A stretch of DNA of 64,000 nt from Parvicella tangerina (GCF_907165195.1 NZ_OU015584.1:1860001-1924000); one strand, 5' to 3'; positions 44,379-55,062 are shown, counted from the stretch's first letter. The notes: a model not told the origin generated them from the sequence alone. A program made the numbers and translations.

Positions 44379-44945
44379 TTACCCAATAGCTTCGTACAAT
44401 CTTTCAGTAATCGCATCGATAGATCCAACACCGTCAATTGTTTTAAGTTTGTCTTGTGCATCATAGAAATCAGCTACTGGTGCTGTTTCTTTCTTGTACG
44501 TAGCAATTCTATTCGCAATGATAGCAGGATCGGCATCATCTGTTCTTCCAGACGTTTTGGCTCTTTCCATTAGCCTGTTTTTCAACTCTTCCTCTGGTAC
44601 ATCTAATGCCAGCATGAGCGTAATCGGAGAGTTATTAGCATCAAGATAGGTGTCTAGTGCTTCAGCTTGTGCAGTAGTTCTAGGAAATCCATCAAAAATA
44701 AACCCTTTTGCTTCGGGATGTTTTTCAACTTCTGATTTTAACAACCCAATGGTAACCTCATCAGGAACTAAAGCTCCTTTGTCAATATAGCTTTTCGCAA
44801 GTTTACCCAGTTCAGTCTCTCCTTTGATGTTAGCTCTAAATATATCCCCAGTACTAAGGTGTACCAGACTATATTTCTCTTTTAATCTTTCTGCTTGAGT
44901 TCCTTTTCCTGCTCCTGGAGGGCCAAATAAAACAATGTTTAACAT
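44379..44945 (-). CDS. adk: Adenylate kinase
   Basis: 188 aa, the short-lid form. GPPGAGKGTQ is the P-loop, STGDIFR and GFPRTTAQAE bind AMP, and the lid region carries GRTDDADP. Converts AMP and ATP to two ADP. Confidence 0.96.
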   Translation of the reverse strand: MLNIVLFGPPGAGKGTQAERLKEKYSLVHLSTGDIFRANIKGETELGKLAKSYIDKGALVPDEVTIGLLKSEVEKHPEAKGFIFDGFPRTTAQAEALDTYLDANNSPITLMLALDVPEEELKNRLMERAKTSGRTDDADPAIIANRIATYKKETAPVADFYDAQDKLKTIDGVGSIDAITERLYEAIG

Positions 44946-44988
44946 GTTGGTTATAGTTTACTAAACGATATTCGTTTTCGTTTTTTGA

Positions 44989-45525
44989 TTAACAAATAAT
45001 ATAAATGTCTTTGAGGTTCCTACCTAAACCATCGTAATCCAGTCCATACCCAACGAGAAATTCGTTGCCAACTTCCATGGCGACATAATCAACGGGAATG
45101 TCCTTTTGGTAAGCTTTTGGCTTAAAAAGTAGGGTGGCGATGGCTAACGATTTAGGTTGCTTTTTTTTCAGTTCGTGAAATAGTTTCTCAAGCGTATTCC
45201 CTGTATCAACAATATCCTCCAGAATGATCACTTCACGATCTTTAATGTCTAAATTCAATCCAATGAGTTCATTAACAATTCCAGTTGTACTAGTCCCTTC
45301 GTAAGAAGCCATTTTCATGAAGCTCACTTCGCAATCTCCGTTAAAATGACGAACTAGATCAGCGGTAAACAAGAAAGAGCCATTCAAAACACCAATAAAA
45401 ACAGGGTTCTTACCTTCGTATGTAGTGTTGATCTTTTGAGCAAGCGCAAGGATGGCGTCTTGAATCTTTGATGAATCAATAAATGGCTTAAATTGCTTGT
45501 CGTGCAGCTGTATGATTTGCTCCAT
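44989..45525 (-). CDS. hpt: Hypoxanthine phosphoribosyltransferase
   Basis: 178 aa. EDIVDTGNTL is the PRPP loop, and FLVGYGLDYDGLGRNL closes the active site; the order matches Hpt and not Gpt. Purine salvage enzyme. First gene of the run with adk 43 bp downstream. Confidence 0.93.
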   Translation of the reverse strand: MEQIIQLHDKQFKPFIDSSKIQDAILALAQKINTTYEGKNPVFIGVLNGSFLFTADLVRHFNGDCEVSFMKMASYEGTSTTGIVNELIGLNLDIKDREVIILEDIVDTGNTLEKLFHELKKKQPKSLAIATLLFKPKAYQKDIPVDYVAMEVGNEFLVGYGLDYDGLGRNLKDIYIIC

Positions 45526-45640
45526 AAATCGTTATAGGTCGGCAAAGTTAATAAATAATGAAGGAACAGCGGTGAACATTCTTTTCGTTTTGAACCTTTT
45601 CCTGTGAACAGTGTACATACGGTTGATAAAACTAAAAGCT

Positions 45641-46495
45641 ATGAGACTAAATCCGTGTATAGAGAGCTTAAATGACATGAAACCTGTAGAGGGTGGGCGC
45701 TACTGTGGAAGTTGTGCGAAGACGATTGTAGATCTAACTAATAAAAGTAATCAGGAAATCAGACAGCTGTATGATGAACATAATGGAAAGTTATGTGGTA
45801 TTGTGATGCCAAATCAGTTACAGGAGAACAAATATTATCACCCGTTGAAGCGTTTTGCATTAGCCCTGATCATTGTGTTTGGCACCAGTTTATTTGTTTT
45901 TGCAAACGCTAATGGATTTAATCAGTTTAGGAATCAAGCAATTGGTCAGCTGAAACAAGCAGAAGTTAAGCTGCAGGTTAAGGGGTTTGTTTTTGGAGAA
46001 GGTAATCCATTGATTGGTGCTAAGGTAATAGCATCTGTTAATGGTATTGATTACACTGGCTTTTCAAGTGTAAATGGAGAGTTCAAGATCGATATACCTC
46101 AAGAGTATTCAGGAGATATTACGATTAAATATATTCATGCGGGATACAAAACAATCACGAAATCCTTTCATGTGAAAGACGGAATGACCTCATTATTTAC
46201 GGGTAGAGTTAACCTAAATAAAGAAATGGAAAACTGTGTAAAAGGTAAGATTGCGATTGATCCCATTGAAGAAGAAAAAGAGTATGAGCATAAAACTGCA
46301 GGTATAATTGCTTTGCCCCCTGAGGAGGAGCCTATCGAGATTCAGAAGAAAGGAGAAGTGATTGCTCCAGATATTCAATCTTTGGATACTTTATACGAGG
46401 AAAAAAGTCCAGTAGGAGGAGGAATTGAAGCTCCAGAAGAATATGAAAAAGGGGACATAGCCCCTAAAAGAAAAGATGAACTGAAGTTTGACTAA
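45641..46495 (+). CDS. Membrane protein with CarboxypepD_reg-like domain
   Basis: 284 aa from the ATG at 45641. N-terminal domain with NPCIESLNDMKPVEGGRYCGSCAKTI, cut here to its key residues: C6 and a CxxC pair, a small Cys motif frequent at the front of Bacteroidota membrane proteins. A helix at about 72-94, then a periplasmic CarboxypepD_reg-like beta domain (VFGEGNPLIGAKVIA), and an acidic proline-rich tail. Likely a two-state envelope regulator; function unknown. Confidence 0.75.
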   Translation: MRLNPCIESLNDMKPVEGGRYCGSCAKTIVDLTNKSNQEIRQLYDEHNGKLCGIVMPNQLQENKYYHPLKRFALALIIVFGTSLFVFANANGFNQFRNQAIGQLKQAEVKLQVKGFVFGEGNPLIGAKVIASVNGIDYTGFSSVNGEFKIDIPQEYSGDITIKYIHAGYKTITKSFHVKDGMTSLFTGRVNLNKEMENCVKGKIAIDPIEEEKEYEHKTAGIIALPPEEEPIEIQKKGEVIAPDIQSLDTLYEEKSPVGGGIEAPEEYEKGDIAPKRKDELKFD

Positions 46496-46545
46496 TTCGC
46501 CTGCAAAACCAATCCCTTCAGATATTAACTTCATGATGGTAATTA

Positions 46546-49500
46546 CTACCAAATCCTAAAATCTACTGTTTGATTTTCAATTCTCGAAGTAGGTTGTTGG
46601 AGTCCGTAGCTCATTCTAATAACTTCATTTCCCACATATTCCTGCAGTTCTGACAACCAGATCTCTTTGTCATCATTGAGGTCGGCATCACCAGTTTTAA
46701 TCCCGTTAAGCAGAGCAAAAGTAAATAGTCCGTTTTGCCAATCATCACTTTCCATCGCAAACTCCATTCCACCTGCAGAACTGATCACGGTTGCACCAGT
46801 ACCTTTTCTGAGATCTGTAAATAAAGACTTGGTCAGTTCTAATGTATTGTGAGATCCTAATTTTGATTTTACTGTGTTATTTACTGCCCTGAATTGCACA
46901 TCACTTTCTTCTGTGTTTTCTGCAACGGCTAGTTCCATTTCTTCTTTGTCGATTTCTCCAGAATGGCATGCATCCAAAATGAGTGTTTTATGAAGTGGTT
47001 TAATACCATCTAGCAGACTTTCTAACTCGTCATACGCAACACCATATTCCTCCGGATGTTCAAAATCCATGTAGTAAGTTGCAAGGTAGTAATCAAGATC
47101 TGCACTCAAAACTCCGTGTCCTGCCAAAAAGATGATTACATGATCATTAATGTCTGCATTTTCAAAAAATCCTTTCAGTGCTAATACATTATCATGAGTA
47201 ACCTTTTTGTTCGTAAGTGTTTTGGTGTGAACATTAGTGTAGAACTCACTTTCCTCAAAAAGTTCAGCGATATCATTTGCATCTTTGGCAGCATAGGTCA
47301 AATTGTATTTAGACTGCTTGTATTCGCTATCTCCGATAGTAATTAAAAATAAGTCAGGCTTTGACTTTCCTGCAAGACAGGTTAAATCAAACGTTTGCTT
47401 GTAGCTTTCCACCCCTGCCTGATTTAAGACAGAAACTTGAACTTTGTTCTTTCCTCGTGCAAGTGGTATTTCAACCTGTTTAGTCATTTCTTTTTTGTTC
47501 TGAGCTTTTACGCTAATGCCATTGGTGCCGTAAACAGCAACATCATTCACCCAAACATTAACTCGATCAAGAGGAAATAAGTTGTCTTTCATTTCAAGGT
47601 TTAATTCCATTTTTGGGCTATCGATTTCGATAGGTAAATGTTCAAAGTTCTCTATGTTTAATTGAGGTAATTGAAAGTCCTCTTTTAGCATCTCTTCCGT
47701 GAACCCCAGTTTGCTTAATCGCTTTTTATAAGCATTATGGTACGCTTTTATTAACTTTTGGTCAGCAAGCCCTATTCTACTTAAAACAATGTCAGGTCTG
47801 TTATATTTTAAGTCAAATTGCTCGAAAGGATATACGTCTAGGCCAATGGAGTATTGTAACTTTTTTGCTGCTCCTTTTGATGCAAAGTAATAACCGTCTT
47901 TAGTAGAAACTAACCATTCACCATCATCAAAGGTGTAAAATGAAGCTAATTCTTTACCAGAATTTGCATCCCAGACCTTGCAAGTATAGTCTCTGGAAGA
48001 GGTTACCAGATAATTTTCATTTGCCACAAAGTTTACTGATGTAATATTTGCTCCATGCGCTTCAGTGTTGTAAATTTTTTGCATGGTTGAAGCGTTGTAG
48101 AGTATTAATTCCTGACTCCTGCCGACTACCGTAAAAAAGCTGCCATCTTTTGAGAATTGTAAATCGAGGATACAATCCTCAGCGCCTTTGAATGGTTTAT
48201 TTAACTTTTGTGATGCTAGATCGTATATGTAAATTGCTCTGTTGTTAGTTAATAGTGCAGTATTTTCGTTTGGAGAAAACCTTACAAGTCCACTTACATC
48301 ATTAACTTGTTGAAACATGTTGTTATGGTTGATGTCAACAGTTCGCTTTGAGTCTGCCAAGCCTGATTGTTTATATCCAGAGAAACCATAATCTTTGGAT
48401 CTAGGTCTAACATCAAGCGAACGTATCGTTTTACCCTTGTAAGATTTCATGTAAGCCGAATAATAAACCTGTTCCTCCTGTGTGTTACCAGATTGGACGT
48501 AATCAACGGTTGAAGGATCATCAAGACTTGTTTTTTTTATCTCACCAGTATATGTGCCAGTAATTAAAGTGTTGTCATAAGGCGAAATAGCCATTGATGC
48601 GATACCTTTTGGATTGAATTCTGAGACACCTGCTCCGGCAGTTACAGCGAAGCGTTCATCCCCAGAAACTCCTCGGTATACAGGTCTACTAATGTTATTT
48701 CCGAAAACACCGAGTTCGAATCCAGTTTCTGAGTCATACCTGAAGATCATGCCGTCATTAAAGCCAGCAAGGATAGTATTATGAGAAGAATCAATAACTA
48801 CTTGACTCAGCATTGATTGGCTATTTTGATGAATAAATTCAGGAGTAGCAGTTTCGAGGTTCCATTTCACAAGTAATCCATTTGAACTTCCAGCTACGAA
48901 AGCGTTTTCATTTGAAAATGTTTTTGCAGTCATCCACTCTTCACCTTTTAAGTCTGTTCCGAAGCTATTAACCTTCTTTCCTTGAGGGAAAGTGAATTTT
49001 TGAATAGTACTTTTCCTAAACTCGATTGCACCGATACTCACAAGGCTCTGGTTGTTATCGATAAAACTGACCGCAGAAAACTCTCCCTTCTTTCCATTAA
49101 GTTTTAGTACATTACTGAAATTTGATAGATCATAAACTTCAATTGAGCTATTTTCAGTACCCATGATAGTAACTGCGAGGTATTTGTTGTCAGTACTAAA
49201 AGAAGCGCTATTAATGATCGATGAATTCAGGCCTTGGATGTGGCCAATGACTTCTTTAGAACGAAGATCCCAAATGGCCGCTTTTCTGTCTGTACCGATT
49301 GTAACAAGGAAACCGTTGTCATTTGATAACTCCATGTTGAATACGCTATACTCATGCCATTTAAGCTTTTCTTCTCTTTTGTAAGAGGTTGCATTCCATA
49401 TTGCAGCACCTTTGGTGTAGTTGGTGATAATTTGTTTACCACCTTTCGTGTATTCTATGCAGTCAACATACTCAGTGGCGAGCAGATTGTCTTTACCAGC

Positions 49501-50001
49501 AACAAATTTCTTAATAAGTTCTTTTGATTCTACATCAAATTCAAATAACCACTCCGTTGAACCTGCTGCAAGCTTTTTACCGTCAGGACTAAATTTAACA
49601 GCTTTACACTCGTAAGGAAAGCCATCGAATGCATACTCCTTTCTTCCTGTTTCTATATTAAATAACAAGGTGCTTTTAGCAGTTTCTCCAGATCCTTCCC
49701 AAATTAATTTAGATTTTGTCCCCACAGCGATATACTTGAAAGTCGGATCAATATCAATACTTAAAATTGAATAGGGTATACCAGTGAATCGCTTTATAAT
49801 CTTGCCAGATTCAAGGTTCCAAAGAATGACAACTTGGTCTTCCCCTCCAGTAACGGCATATTTGCCATCAGGACTAATATCTACGGCTGCAATTCTTCCA
49901 TTGTGTCCCACAGGAAGGACCACAGAAGGCGATTGACTAAACAAATAATAAGGTGAAAAAAAAAGTAATAGTAAAATTATGCTGAGAGTTAGCTTCTTCA
50001 T
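46546..50001 (-). CDS. Exported WD40 repeat protein with caspase-like domain
   Basis: 1151 aa. A signal peptide is followed by two WD40 propellers (repeats such as AVDISPDGKYAVTGGEDQVVILWN through VNFVANENYLVTSSRDYTCKVWD; shown only by ends), a linker with an Ig-like part near 800-880, then a peptidase C14 domain with H962 in FLAGHG and C1012 in DACHSGE: an intact catalytic dyad. An exported caspase-like protease is unusual, as most act in the cytoplasm. Target unknown. Confidence 0.9.
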   Translation of the reverse strand: MKKLTLSIILLLLFFSPYYLFSQSPSVVLPVGHNGRIAAVDISPDGKYAVTGGEDQVVILWNLESGKIIKRFTGIPYSILSIDIDPTFKYIAVGTKSKLIWEGSGETAKSTLLFNIETGRKEYAFDGFPYECKAVKFSPDGKKLAAGSTEWLFEFDVESKELIKKFVAGKDNLLATEYVDCIEYTKGGKQIITNYTKGAAIWNATSYKREEKLKWHEYSVFNMELSNDNGFLVTIGTDRKAAIWDLRSKEVIGHIQGLNSSIINSASFSTDNKYLAVTIMGTENSSIEVYDLSNFSNVLKLNGKKGEFSAVSFIDNNQSLVSIGAIEFRKSTIQKFTFPQGKKVNSFGTDLKGEEWMTAKTFSNENAFVAGSSNGLLVKWNLETATPEFIHQNSQSMLSQVVIDSSHNTILAGFNDGMIFRYDSETGFELGVFGNNISRPVYRGVSGDERFAVTAGAGVSEFNPKGIASMAISPYDNTLITGTYTGEIKKTSLDDPSTVDYVQSGNTQEEQVYYSAYMKSYKGKTIRSLDVRPRSKDYGFSGYKQSGLADSKRTVDINHNNMFQQVNDVSGLVRFSPNENTALLTNNRAIYIYDLASQKLNKPFKGAEDCILDLQFSKDGSFFTVVGRSQELILYNASTMQKIYNTEAHGANITSVNFVANENYLVTSSRDYTCKVWDANSGKELASFYTFDDGEWLVSTKDGYYFASKGAAKKLQYSIGLDVYPFEQFDLKYNRPDIVLSRIGLADQKLIKAYHNAYKKRLSKLGFTEEMLKEDFQLPQLNIENFEHLPIEIDSPKMELNLEMKDNLFPLDRVNVWVNDVAVYGTNGISVKAQNKKEMTKQVEIPLARGKNKVQVSVLNQAGVESYKQTFDLTCLAGKSKPDLFLITIGDSEYKQSKYNLTYAAKDANDIAELFEESEFYTNVHTKTLTNKKVTHDNVLALKGFFENADINDHVIIFLAGHGVLSADLDYYLATYYMDFEHPEEYGVAYDELESLLDGIKPLHKTLILDACHSGEIDKEEMELAVAENTEESDVQFRAVNNTVKSKLGSHNTLELTKSLFTDLRKGTGATVISSAGGMEFAMESDDWQNGLFTFALLNGIKTGDADLNDDKEIWLSELQEYVGNEVIRMSYGLQQPTSRIENQTVDFRIW

Positions 50002-50110
50002 GCTATGTGATCGAATTTATTATCTGCAAATGTCATAAATCGAACGTAAGGCTCAAAGTGATGTTGATATCTTCATTCAAATGATGATGATTATGTCAAC
50101 TCCCTTCACT

Positions 50111-51307
50111 CTAATTCACCTGTACAACCAATCCTTTCAGATATTCACTTTCAGGGTGATAAATATTGATTGGGTGATCCGCTGGTTGGTGTAATTGATG
50201 TAAGATCTTTACTTCTCGATTGGCTTCAATTGCGGCAGCTAGAATTGCCCCGTTGAATAAGTCTTTGGTCACCACTTGAGAGCAAGAAAAGGTAAATAGT
50301 ATTCCTCCAGGTTGAAGTTGTTCCATAGCTCGTCTGTTCAGGCGTTTGTAAGCTTGAATAGCTTTATGCCTTGCCTTTACATGTTTGGCAAATGCTGGCG
50401 GATCGAGGACAATTACATCAAAAGTATCTCCAAGATCACGGATGTATTTTACGGCATCCGCAACGATAGACTTATGCTTGGCATGAAGTGAAGAGTCTAA
50501 CAGTTGCAAATTCTGTTCAACGAGTTCAATGGCTTTTTTGCTGCTGTCTAAGGAGTGAACTTCTGTTGCTCCAGCTTTTAAAGCATACATGGAGAAACCA
50601 CCAGAGTAACAGAAGGTATTTAACACTTTCTTGTCTTTGGAGAACTTACCTAACAAGGCACGGTTCTCTCTTTGATCGATAAAGAATCCGGTTTTCTGAC
50701 CCGTTTCCCAATCGATGGCGAACTCAATACCATATTCAAACCCTTTTTTGATCGCATTATCTTCGCCATGCAAGTATCCATTTTCAGGTTCAATATCTGC
50801 TTTATAAGGAAGTGTTTCTGCGCTTTTGTCATAAACGGCAAGTAGTTGATCTCCGAGGTTTATTTTCAAGGCTTCTACTATCTGCTCGCGGATCAACCAC
50901 ATACCAATAGAATGACATTGAATAATTGCAGTTCCATGATACATATCGATCACCAATCCGGGCATACCGTCTCCTTCGGCATGGCATAAACGGAAAATGG
51001 TTGTTTCATTGTTATCTATAAAACCTAATGTTCTTCTCAATTCTACTATACGTGCAAATCGTTCATTCCAATAGGCTTGATCTAAATCTGCAAGTTGATC
51101 GTATTCAAATACGCGAACACTGATCGATCCGATTTGAAAATGACCTGTACCTAAAAACAGACCTTCTGAGTTGACTACATCAACTACACTACCTTCTTCT
51201 AAATGATCAGTAGGAGAGTGAATAGCTCCTGAAAACACCCACGGATGTTTACGAAGTAAAGAATGGTCCTTTTTTCGTTTTAAGATTATTTGAGAACGAT
51301 TGCTCAT
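50111..51307 (-). CDS. rlmI: rRNA (cytosine-C5)-methyltransferase, RlmI type
   Basis: 398 aa. N-terminal PUA domain (LRKHPWVFSGAI), then a RlmI-type methyltransferase with TGQKTGFFIDQRENR, VLNTFCYSGGFSMYA as SAM motif I and VLDPPAFAK as the catalytic DPP motif. E. coli RlmI methylates C1962 of 23S rRNA; same target inferred. Confidence 0.9.
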   Translation of the reverse strand: MSNRSQIILKRKKDHSLLRKHPWVFSGAIHSPTDHLEEGSVVDVVNSEGLFLGTGHFQIGSISVRVFEYDQLADLDQAYWNERFARIVELRRTLGFIDNNETTIFRLCHAEGDGMPGLVIDMYHGTAIIQCHSIGMWLIREQIVEALKINLGDQLLAVYDKSAETLPYKADIEPENGYLHGEDNAIKKGFEYGIEFAIDWETGQKTGFFIDQRENRALLGKFSKDKKVLNTFCYSGGFSMYALKAGATEVHSLDSSKKAIELVEQNLQLLDSSLHAKHKSIVADAVKYIRDLGDTFDVIVLDPPAFAKHVKARHKAIQAYKRLNRRAMEQLQPGGILFTFSCSQVVTKDLFNGAILAAAIEANREVKILHQLHQPADHPINIYHPESEYLKGLVVQVN

Positions 51308-51366
51308 GAATTAGATTTTGAGCAAAGATAAACGAACTATTCTCAAGATTACCGACCAGATAGCTT

Positions 51367-52200
51367 TTATGCGGGAAAGACTAATAAAGGAGTGTTTGAA
51401 TAATGAATCAATTCATCGGACAAACTTCCAAACAAGAATTTTTCAAAGAAGTTCTTGTTAGACCTCACGATAGCGATTAAGTCCGAAGAGTTGGCGTTGA
51501 TATAACCTTGAATTCCAGCAGAGTAATCTTTACTTGCAATCAGTTTGATAGAGGTCCTAGAGTTATTGCCTGCATCCGCTTCTTTTACATTTTCTAGTTG
51601 ATCTAGAATAGCAGACTGACCTTCGGCATCTTCATCGGTTACATGAATGACCTGTAGTTCTGCATTGAGTTTAACCGTTAAATCCTGCATGAATCTGAGT
51701 GCTTTGAACTCAATATCCCCTAATCCTTCGGCAAAGACCAGTTTTTGGTAATTAGAAAAGCTAGAATTGACGGGCACGGTTAAAACAGGAACTTTTGAAA
51801 TGTCAATTACTGCGCTTGCATAGCTACCAAACAGCTTGTTACCAATAGTTCCTGCACCTGTTGTACCCAAAACTATGAACAGTGGCATGTTTTCTTCGAT
51901 GAGTTGTGGTAACCAGGACATGAGTTTTCCAGAGTAGATTTGCCCACTACATTTTACACCTTTTTCAGTAACCTTTTTGCCTAATTCTTTGAGCGCTTTC
52001 TCTGTTTGATCAATGAGCTCTTCAGTTTTAGATAAAAGTGTTTTGCCCGACTGATCAAAACCAGTATACCTATCGTTATCGATTGAATGGGTTATTAGTA
52101 TTTCACAGTTGTAAGCTTTAGCAAAAATAATTGCATGGTCTAAGGCTTTCTTAGCACATGAACTGAAGTCGGTAGGGTGAATAATGGTCGTAGCACTCAT
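51367..52200 (-). CDS. Universal stress protein, tandem UspA
   Basis: 277 aa with two UspA domains. The first starts TTIIHPTDFSSCAKKALDHAI; GTTGAGTIGNKLFGSYA holds the ATP-binding Gx2Gx9GS pattern; the second domain ends FLFGSLSDELIHYSNTPLLVFP. Cytoplasmic stress adaptor of unknown partner. Confidence 0.92.
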   Translation of the reverse strand: MSATTIIHPTDFSSCAKKALDHAIIFAKAYNCEILITHSIDNDRYTGFDQSGKTLLSKTEELIDQTEKALKELGKKVTEKGVKCSGQIYSGKLMSWLPQLIEENMPLFIVLGTTGAGTIGNKLFGSYASAVIDISKVPVLTVPVNSSFSNYQKLVFAEGLGDIEFKALRFMQDLTVKLNAELQVIHVTDEDAEGQSAILDQLENVKEADAGNNSRTSIKLIASKDYSAGIQGYINANSSDLIAIVRSNKNFFEKFLFGSLSDELIHYSNTPLLVFPA

Positions 52201-52279
52201 TTGATTTAATATTGAAATATGAATCTCAAATATACCAATTCAATTTGTACTGAAGTTTCAACTATCTCATCAACATTCT

Positions 52280-52287
52280 TACATTTG
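52280..52287 (+). promoter_or_regulatory. -7 element of the gcvT promoter
   Basis: TACATTTG, an exact TAnnTTTG match 22 nt before the gcvT start. TTTC at 52256, 20 nt upstream, is a poor -33 box. No glycine riboswitch fold was seen between this and the start. Confidence 0.5.
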
Positions 52288-52309
52288 CAGCATCAAAACA
52301 AAACACACA

Positions 52310-53395
52310 ATGAAAAATACAGCTTTATCACACGTTCACGAAGACTTAGGAGCTAAGATGGTTCCTTTTGCAGGGTATAACATGCCTGTGCAATATGAAG
52401 GCGTAAATGTAGAACATGAAACCGTCAGAAATGGAGTAGGGGTATTTGATGTTTCACACATGGGAGAGTTCTTGATCTCGGGGCCAAAGGCGTTGGATCT
52501 GATTCAAAAAGTAACTTCTAACGATGCTTCTAAGTTGACGATTGGTAGAGCTCAGTACAGTTGTTTTCCAAATGAGACAGGAGGAATTGTAGATGATTTG
52601 ATCGTCTATAAAATTAAGGAAGAGCAGTATCTTTTAGTGGTAAATGCATCTAACATTGCTAAAGATTGGGCACACATTGAAAAGTACAATAAAGACTTTG
52701 GTGCTGAGATGAGAAATATTTCTGATGATTATTCATTATTGGCGATCCAGGGACCAAAAGCAGTTGAAGCCATGCAGTCTTTAACAGATGTAGATCTTTC
52801 TGCAATCAAGTTCTATCATTTTGAAGTAGGACCTTTTGCGGGAATTGAGCATGTGATCATTTCTGCTACGGGATATACAGGTTCTGGAGGTTTTGAAATT
52901 TACTGTAAGAATAGTGAGGTAGAGCAAGTGTGGAAGAAAGTTTTTGAAGCGGGTGAACCTTATGGTATTAAACCAATTGGACTAGCGGCAAGAGATACAT
53001 TGCGTCTAGAAATGGGGTATTGTCTATATGGTAATGACATTGATGACACCACTTCTCCTTTAGAGGCTGGGTTAGGGTGGATTACAAAATTCACTAAAGA
53101 TTTTGTGAACTCAGAGGCACTGGCTAAACAAAAAGAAGAAGGTGTTACCAGAAAATTAGTGGCTTTCGAGTTGACTGAAAGAGGAATTCCAAGAAAAGAT
53201 TACATCATTGTGGATTCAAATGGCAATGAGATCGGTAAAGTAACTTCGGGAACGATGTCTCCATCTATGAAAAAAGCGATAGGTTTAGGCTATGTAAAGA
53301 AAGAGTTTGCTGCTGAGGGTTCAGATATCGCTGTTCAGATCAGAAACAAAAATATCGCTGCTAAAGTGGTGAAATTGCCTTTTTATAAGAGCTAA
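52310..53395 (+). CDS. gcvT: Glycine cleavage system T protein (aminomethyltransferase)
   Basis: 361 aa. [23 protein letters not shown] and [16 protein letters not shown] (Asp and Arg for folate and glycine) are intact. It transfers the methylene group from the H-protein to tetrahydrofolate. Standing alone; gcvH and gcvP are not in the window. Confidence 0.95.
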   Translation: MKNTALSHVHEDLGAKMVPFAGYNMPVQYEGVNVEHETVRNGVGVFDVSHMGEFLISGPKALDLIQKVTSNDASKLTIGRAQYSCFPNETGGIVDDLIVYKIKEEQYLLVVNASNIAKDWAHIEKYNKDFGAEMRNISDDYSLLAIQGPKAVEAMQSLTDVDLSAIKFYHFEVGPFAGIEHVIISATGYTGSGGFEIYCKNSEVEQVWKKVFEAGEPYGIKPIGLAARDTLRLEMGYCLYGNDIDDTTSPLEAGLGWITKFTKDFVNSEALAKQKEEGVTRKLVAFELTERGIPRKDYIIVDSNGNEIGKVTSGTMSPSMKKAIGLGYVKKEFAAEGSDIAVQIRNKNIAAKVVKLPFYKS

Positions 53396-53947
53396 TTACC
53401 TCCACTTCCATTTCACATCTTTTCTAAAGCTTACCTTATGACGGGTAACAATTAAACCTAGGAATTTCTGAAGTTCTTTGATGTCTTTAAATTCTCTTTT
53501 GGGAAAGATAATGGAAGAGTTGGTTTGCATTCTAATCAGAAAGTGATCGGGTAGTTCAACAATCTCCTTAACGGATACATACTTAATATTACTATTGTTC
53601 CCTTTGGCGTCTTGAATTATTAACCTGTTGTCTCCCAATTCTAAGCTCACCACCTGATCAAACTGACCTTTCAAATGCTTTTGAATATGATTGCGGTAAT
53701 GACGTTTGTAGTTCCATCTGGAATAAAAAGGGTAGAACAGTAACCAGAATATCGCAAGACCAAACATTACCAAACCTACGTTGTGTTGTCTAAACTGAAA
53801 ATAGGAAAGGTATCCTGCGGATGCATAAGCTACTGGAACGATCAACCAAAAAACAATCCGCTTGCGTCTTATTTTCTTAGTCTTTGAAGCGGTATAAAGT
53901 TGGTGTGTGAGATAATCCTCTTCTTTTATTTGATAACTGATCTTCAT
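53396..53947 (-). CDS. YcxB-like membrane protein
   Basis: 183 aa with two helices (about 33-52, 57-73) and a cytoplasmic beta domain ending IFPKREFKDIKELQKFLGL, the YcxB/DUF3592-type closing text. Overlaps the sulfotransferase gene by 4 nt. Function unknown. Confidence 0.75.
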   Translation of the reverse strand: MKISYQIKEEDYLTHQLYTASKTKKIRRKRIVFWLIVPVAYASAGYLSYFQFRQHNVGLVMFGLAIFWLLFYPFYSRWNYKRHYRNHIQKHLKGQFDQVVSLELGDNRLIIQDAKGNNSNIKYVSVKEIVELPDHFLIRMQTNSSIIFPKREFKDIKELQKFLGLIVTRHKVSFRKDVKWKWR

Positions 53948-55059
53948 TCGCTTCTCAATTCATAGTTGTATTTCTCAAAGGCAAATTTCCACCTTTTATT
54001 GATAGCTTTTAAAAGGTCAGGTCGAATTTCTTGAAATTTATTCTTTTTATAGTTTTTTACTTCTTTCAGATATTCCTCCAATTTCGCTTCAACCTTTTCA
54101 TAATCACCTAATTGGATTTCTCCATATATATGTTTTATGGTTTCCAAAGGATTGATCGAAAGGTTGTTGTAACTGATTTCTACACGATTATCTACCGGAA
54201 TCTTATTCCAATCTTCCATGAATTTGCCCATGCTGGTTTCATAACAATACAAAACTCGTTCTTCAATCTCTTCTTGAGAAAACTCTTGCAAGAATTGAGA
54301 GCTTATCGCCTTATCATATAAATGTAGATTGGAGTTAAAAACGTCATAGGGATTTCTGTGAATGTGAACGAATTTCGCATTGGGATACATTTCGAGTAGT
54401 ACTTCAATTCTCCCCATGGAATGAGGGTTTTTCAATAAAAGTCGCTTGTTAGGATCCGTGTAGTATGCAATATTTTGAAGCATCCAGTGATAGACCTTTT
54501 TCCAACTCTTTTTTTCTTTTTCAGTAGTTCCTTTGAAGATATTATACTTGTCATAATAGCTTCTATTCTGTGGAAAGAAAAACGTCATCATACCACTTTT
54601 TTCTGTCAGGTTAGTGAGTGGGTGTTCTTCTTCTGAGGGAGCGCTTGCATCTATTTCTATGTTATCCTGAGGACGCGTGCGGGGCATGAAGAAATTCAAA
54701 ATTGGCTTCATAAAGGTCTTTGAAATAAAAGCGACTCTAAAAAAGAATGCCTGAAAATTCTCTAAGTAGGTAAATTGATTGTCCTGAGCCAATAGGTAGT
54801 GTAGGTGAGTAGTGCCACTTCTCCAATGTCCAAGGACAAACACGGGTGGTTTTTCTTTGAAATCAACTTTTCGAATTCTTCTGGAGAAAAGAAGAAGTTG
54901 TAACCAGCGAAAGGGGGCAGTAAAAACGGTCATCATCCAGATCTTGCGAAACATCTTTCTTCGATTTGGCGAAATGTCATTCTGACGCTTTAGTTTCCTT
55001 AATAACGATACGCTGGATATAAACAGTTGATGCTGCTTTACCTCATAATCCTTGCTCAT
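53944..55059 (-). CDS. Sulfotransferase family protein
   Basis: 371 aa. FVLGHWRSGTTHLHYLL at 75-91 is the 5'-phosphosulfate loop; HIHRNPYDVFNSN is the 3'-phosphate site. Domain similar to PAPS-dependent carbohydrate or lipid sulfotransferases. Acceptor unknown; PAPS synthesis genes are not near. 3 bp after the DUF1905 gene. Confidence 0.88.
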   Translation of the reverse strand: MSKDYEVKQHQLFISSVSLLRKLKRQNDISPNRRKMFRKIWMMTVFTAPFRWLQLLLFSRRIRKVDFKEKPPVFVLGHWRSGTTHLHYLLAQDNQFTYLENFQAFFFRVAFISKTFMKPILNFFMPRTRPQDNIEIDASAPSEEEHPLTNLTEKSGMMTFFFPQNRSYYDKYNIFKGTTEKEKKSWKKVYHWMLQNIAYYTDPNKRLLLKNPHSMGRIEVLLEMYPNAKFVHIHRNPYDVFNSNLHLYDKAISSQFLQEFSQEEIEERVLYCYETSMGKFMEDWNKIPVDNRVEISYNNLSINPLETIKHIYGEIQLGDYEKVEAKLEEYLKEVKNYKKNKFQEIRPDLLKAINKRWKFAFEKYNYELRSE

Positions 55060-55062
55060 TGA

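Noticed and set aside
52201-52309. Glycine riboswitch before gcvT
   Set aside because: The leader after the -7 element is only about 20 nt; no aptamer-like fold is possible.
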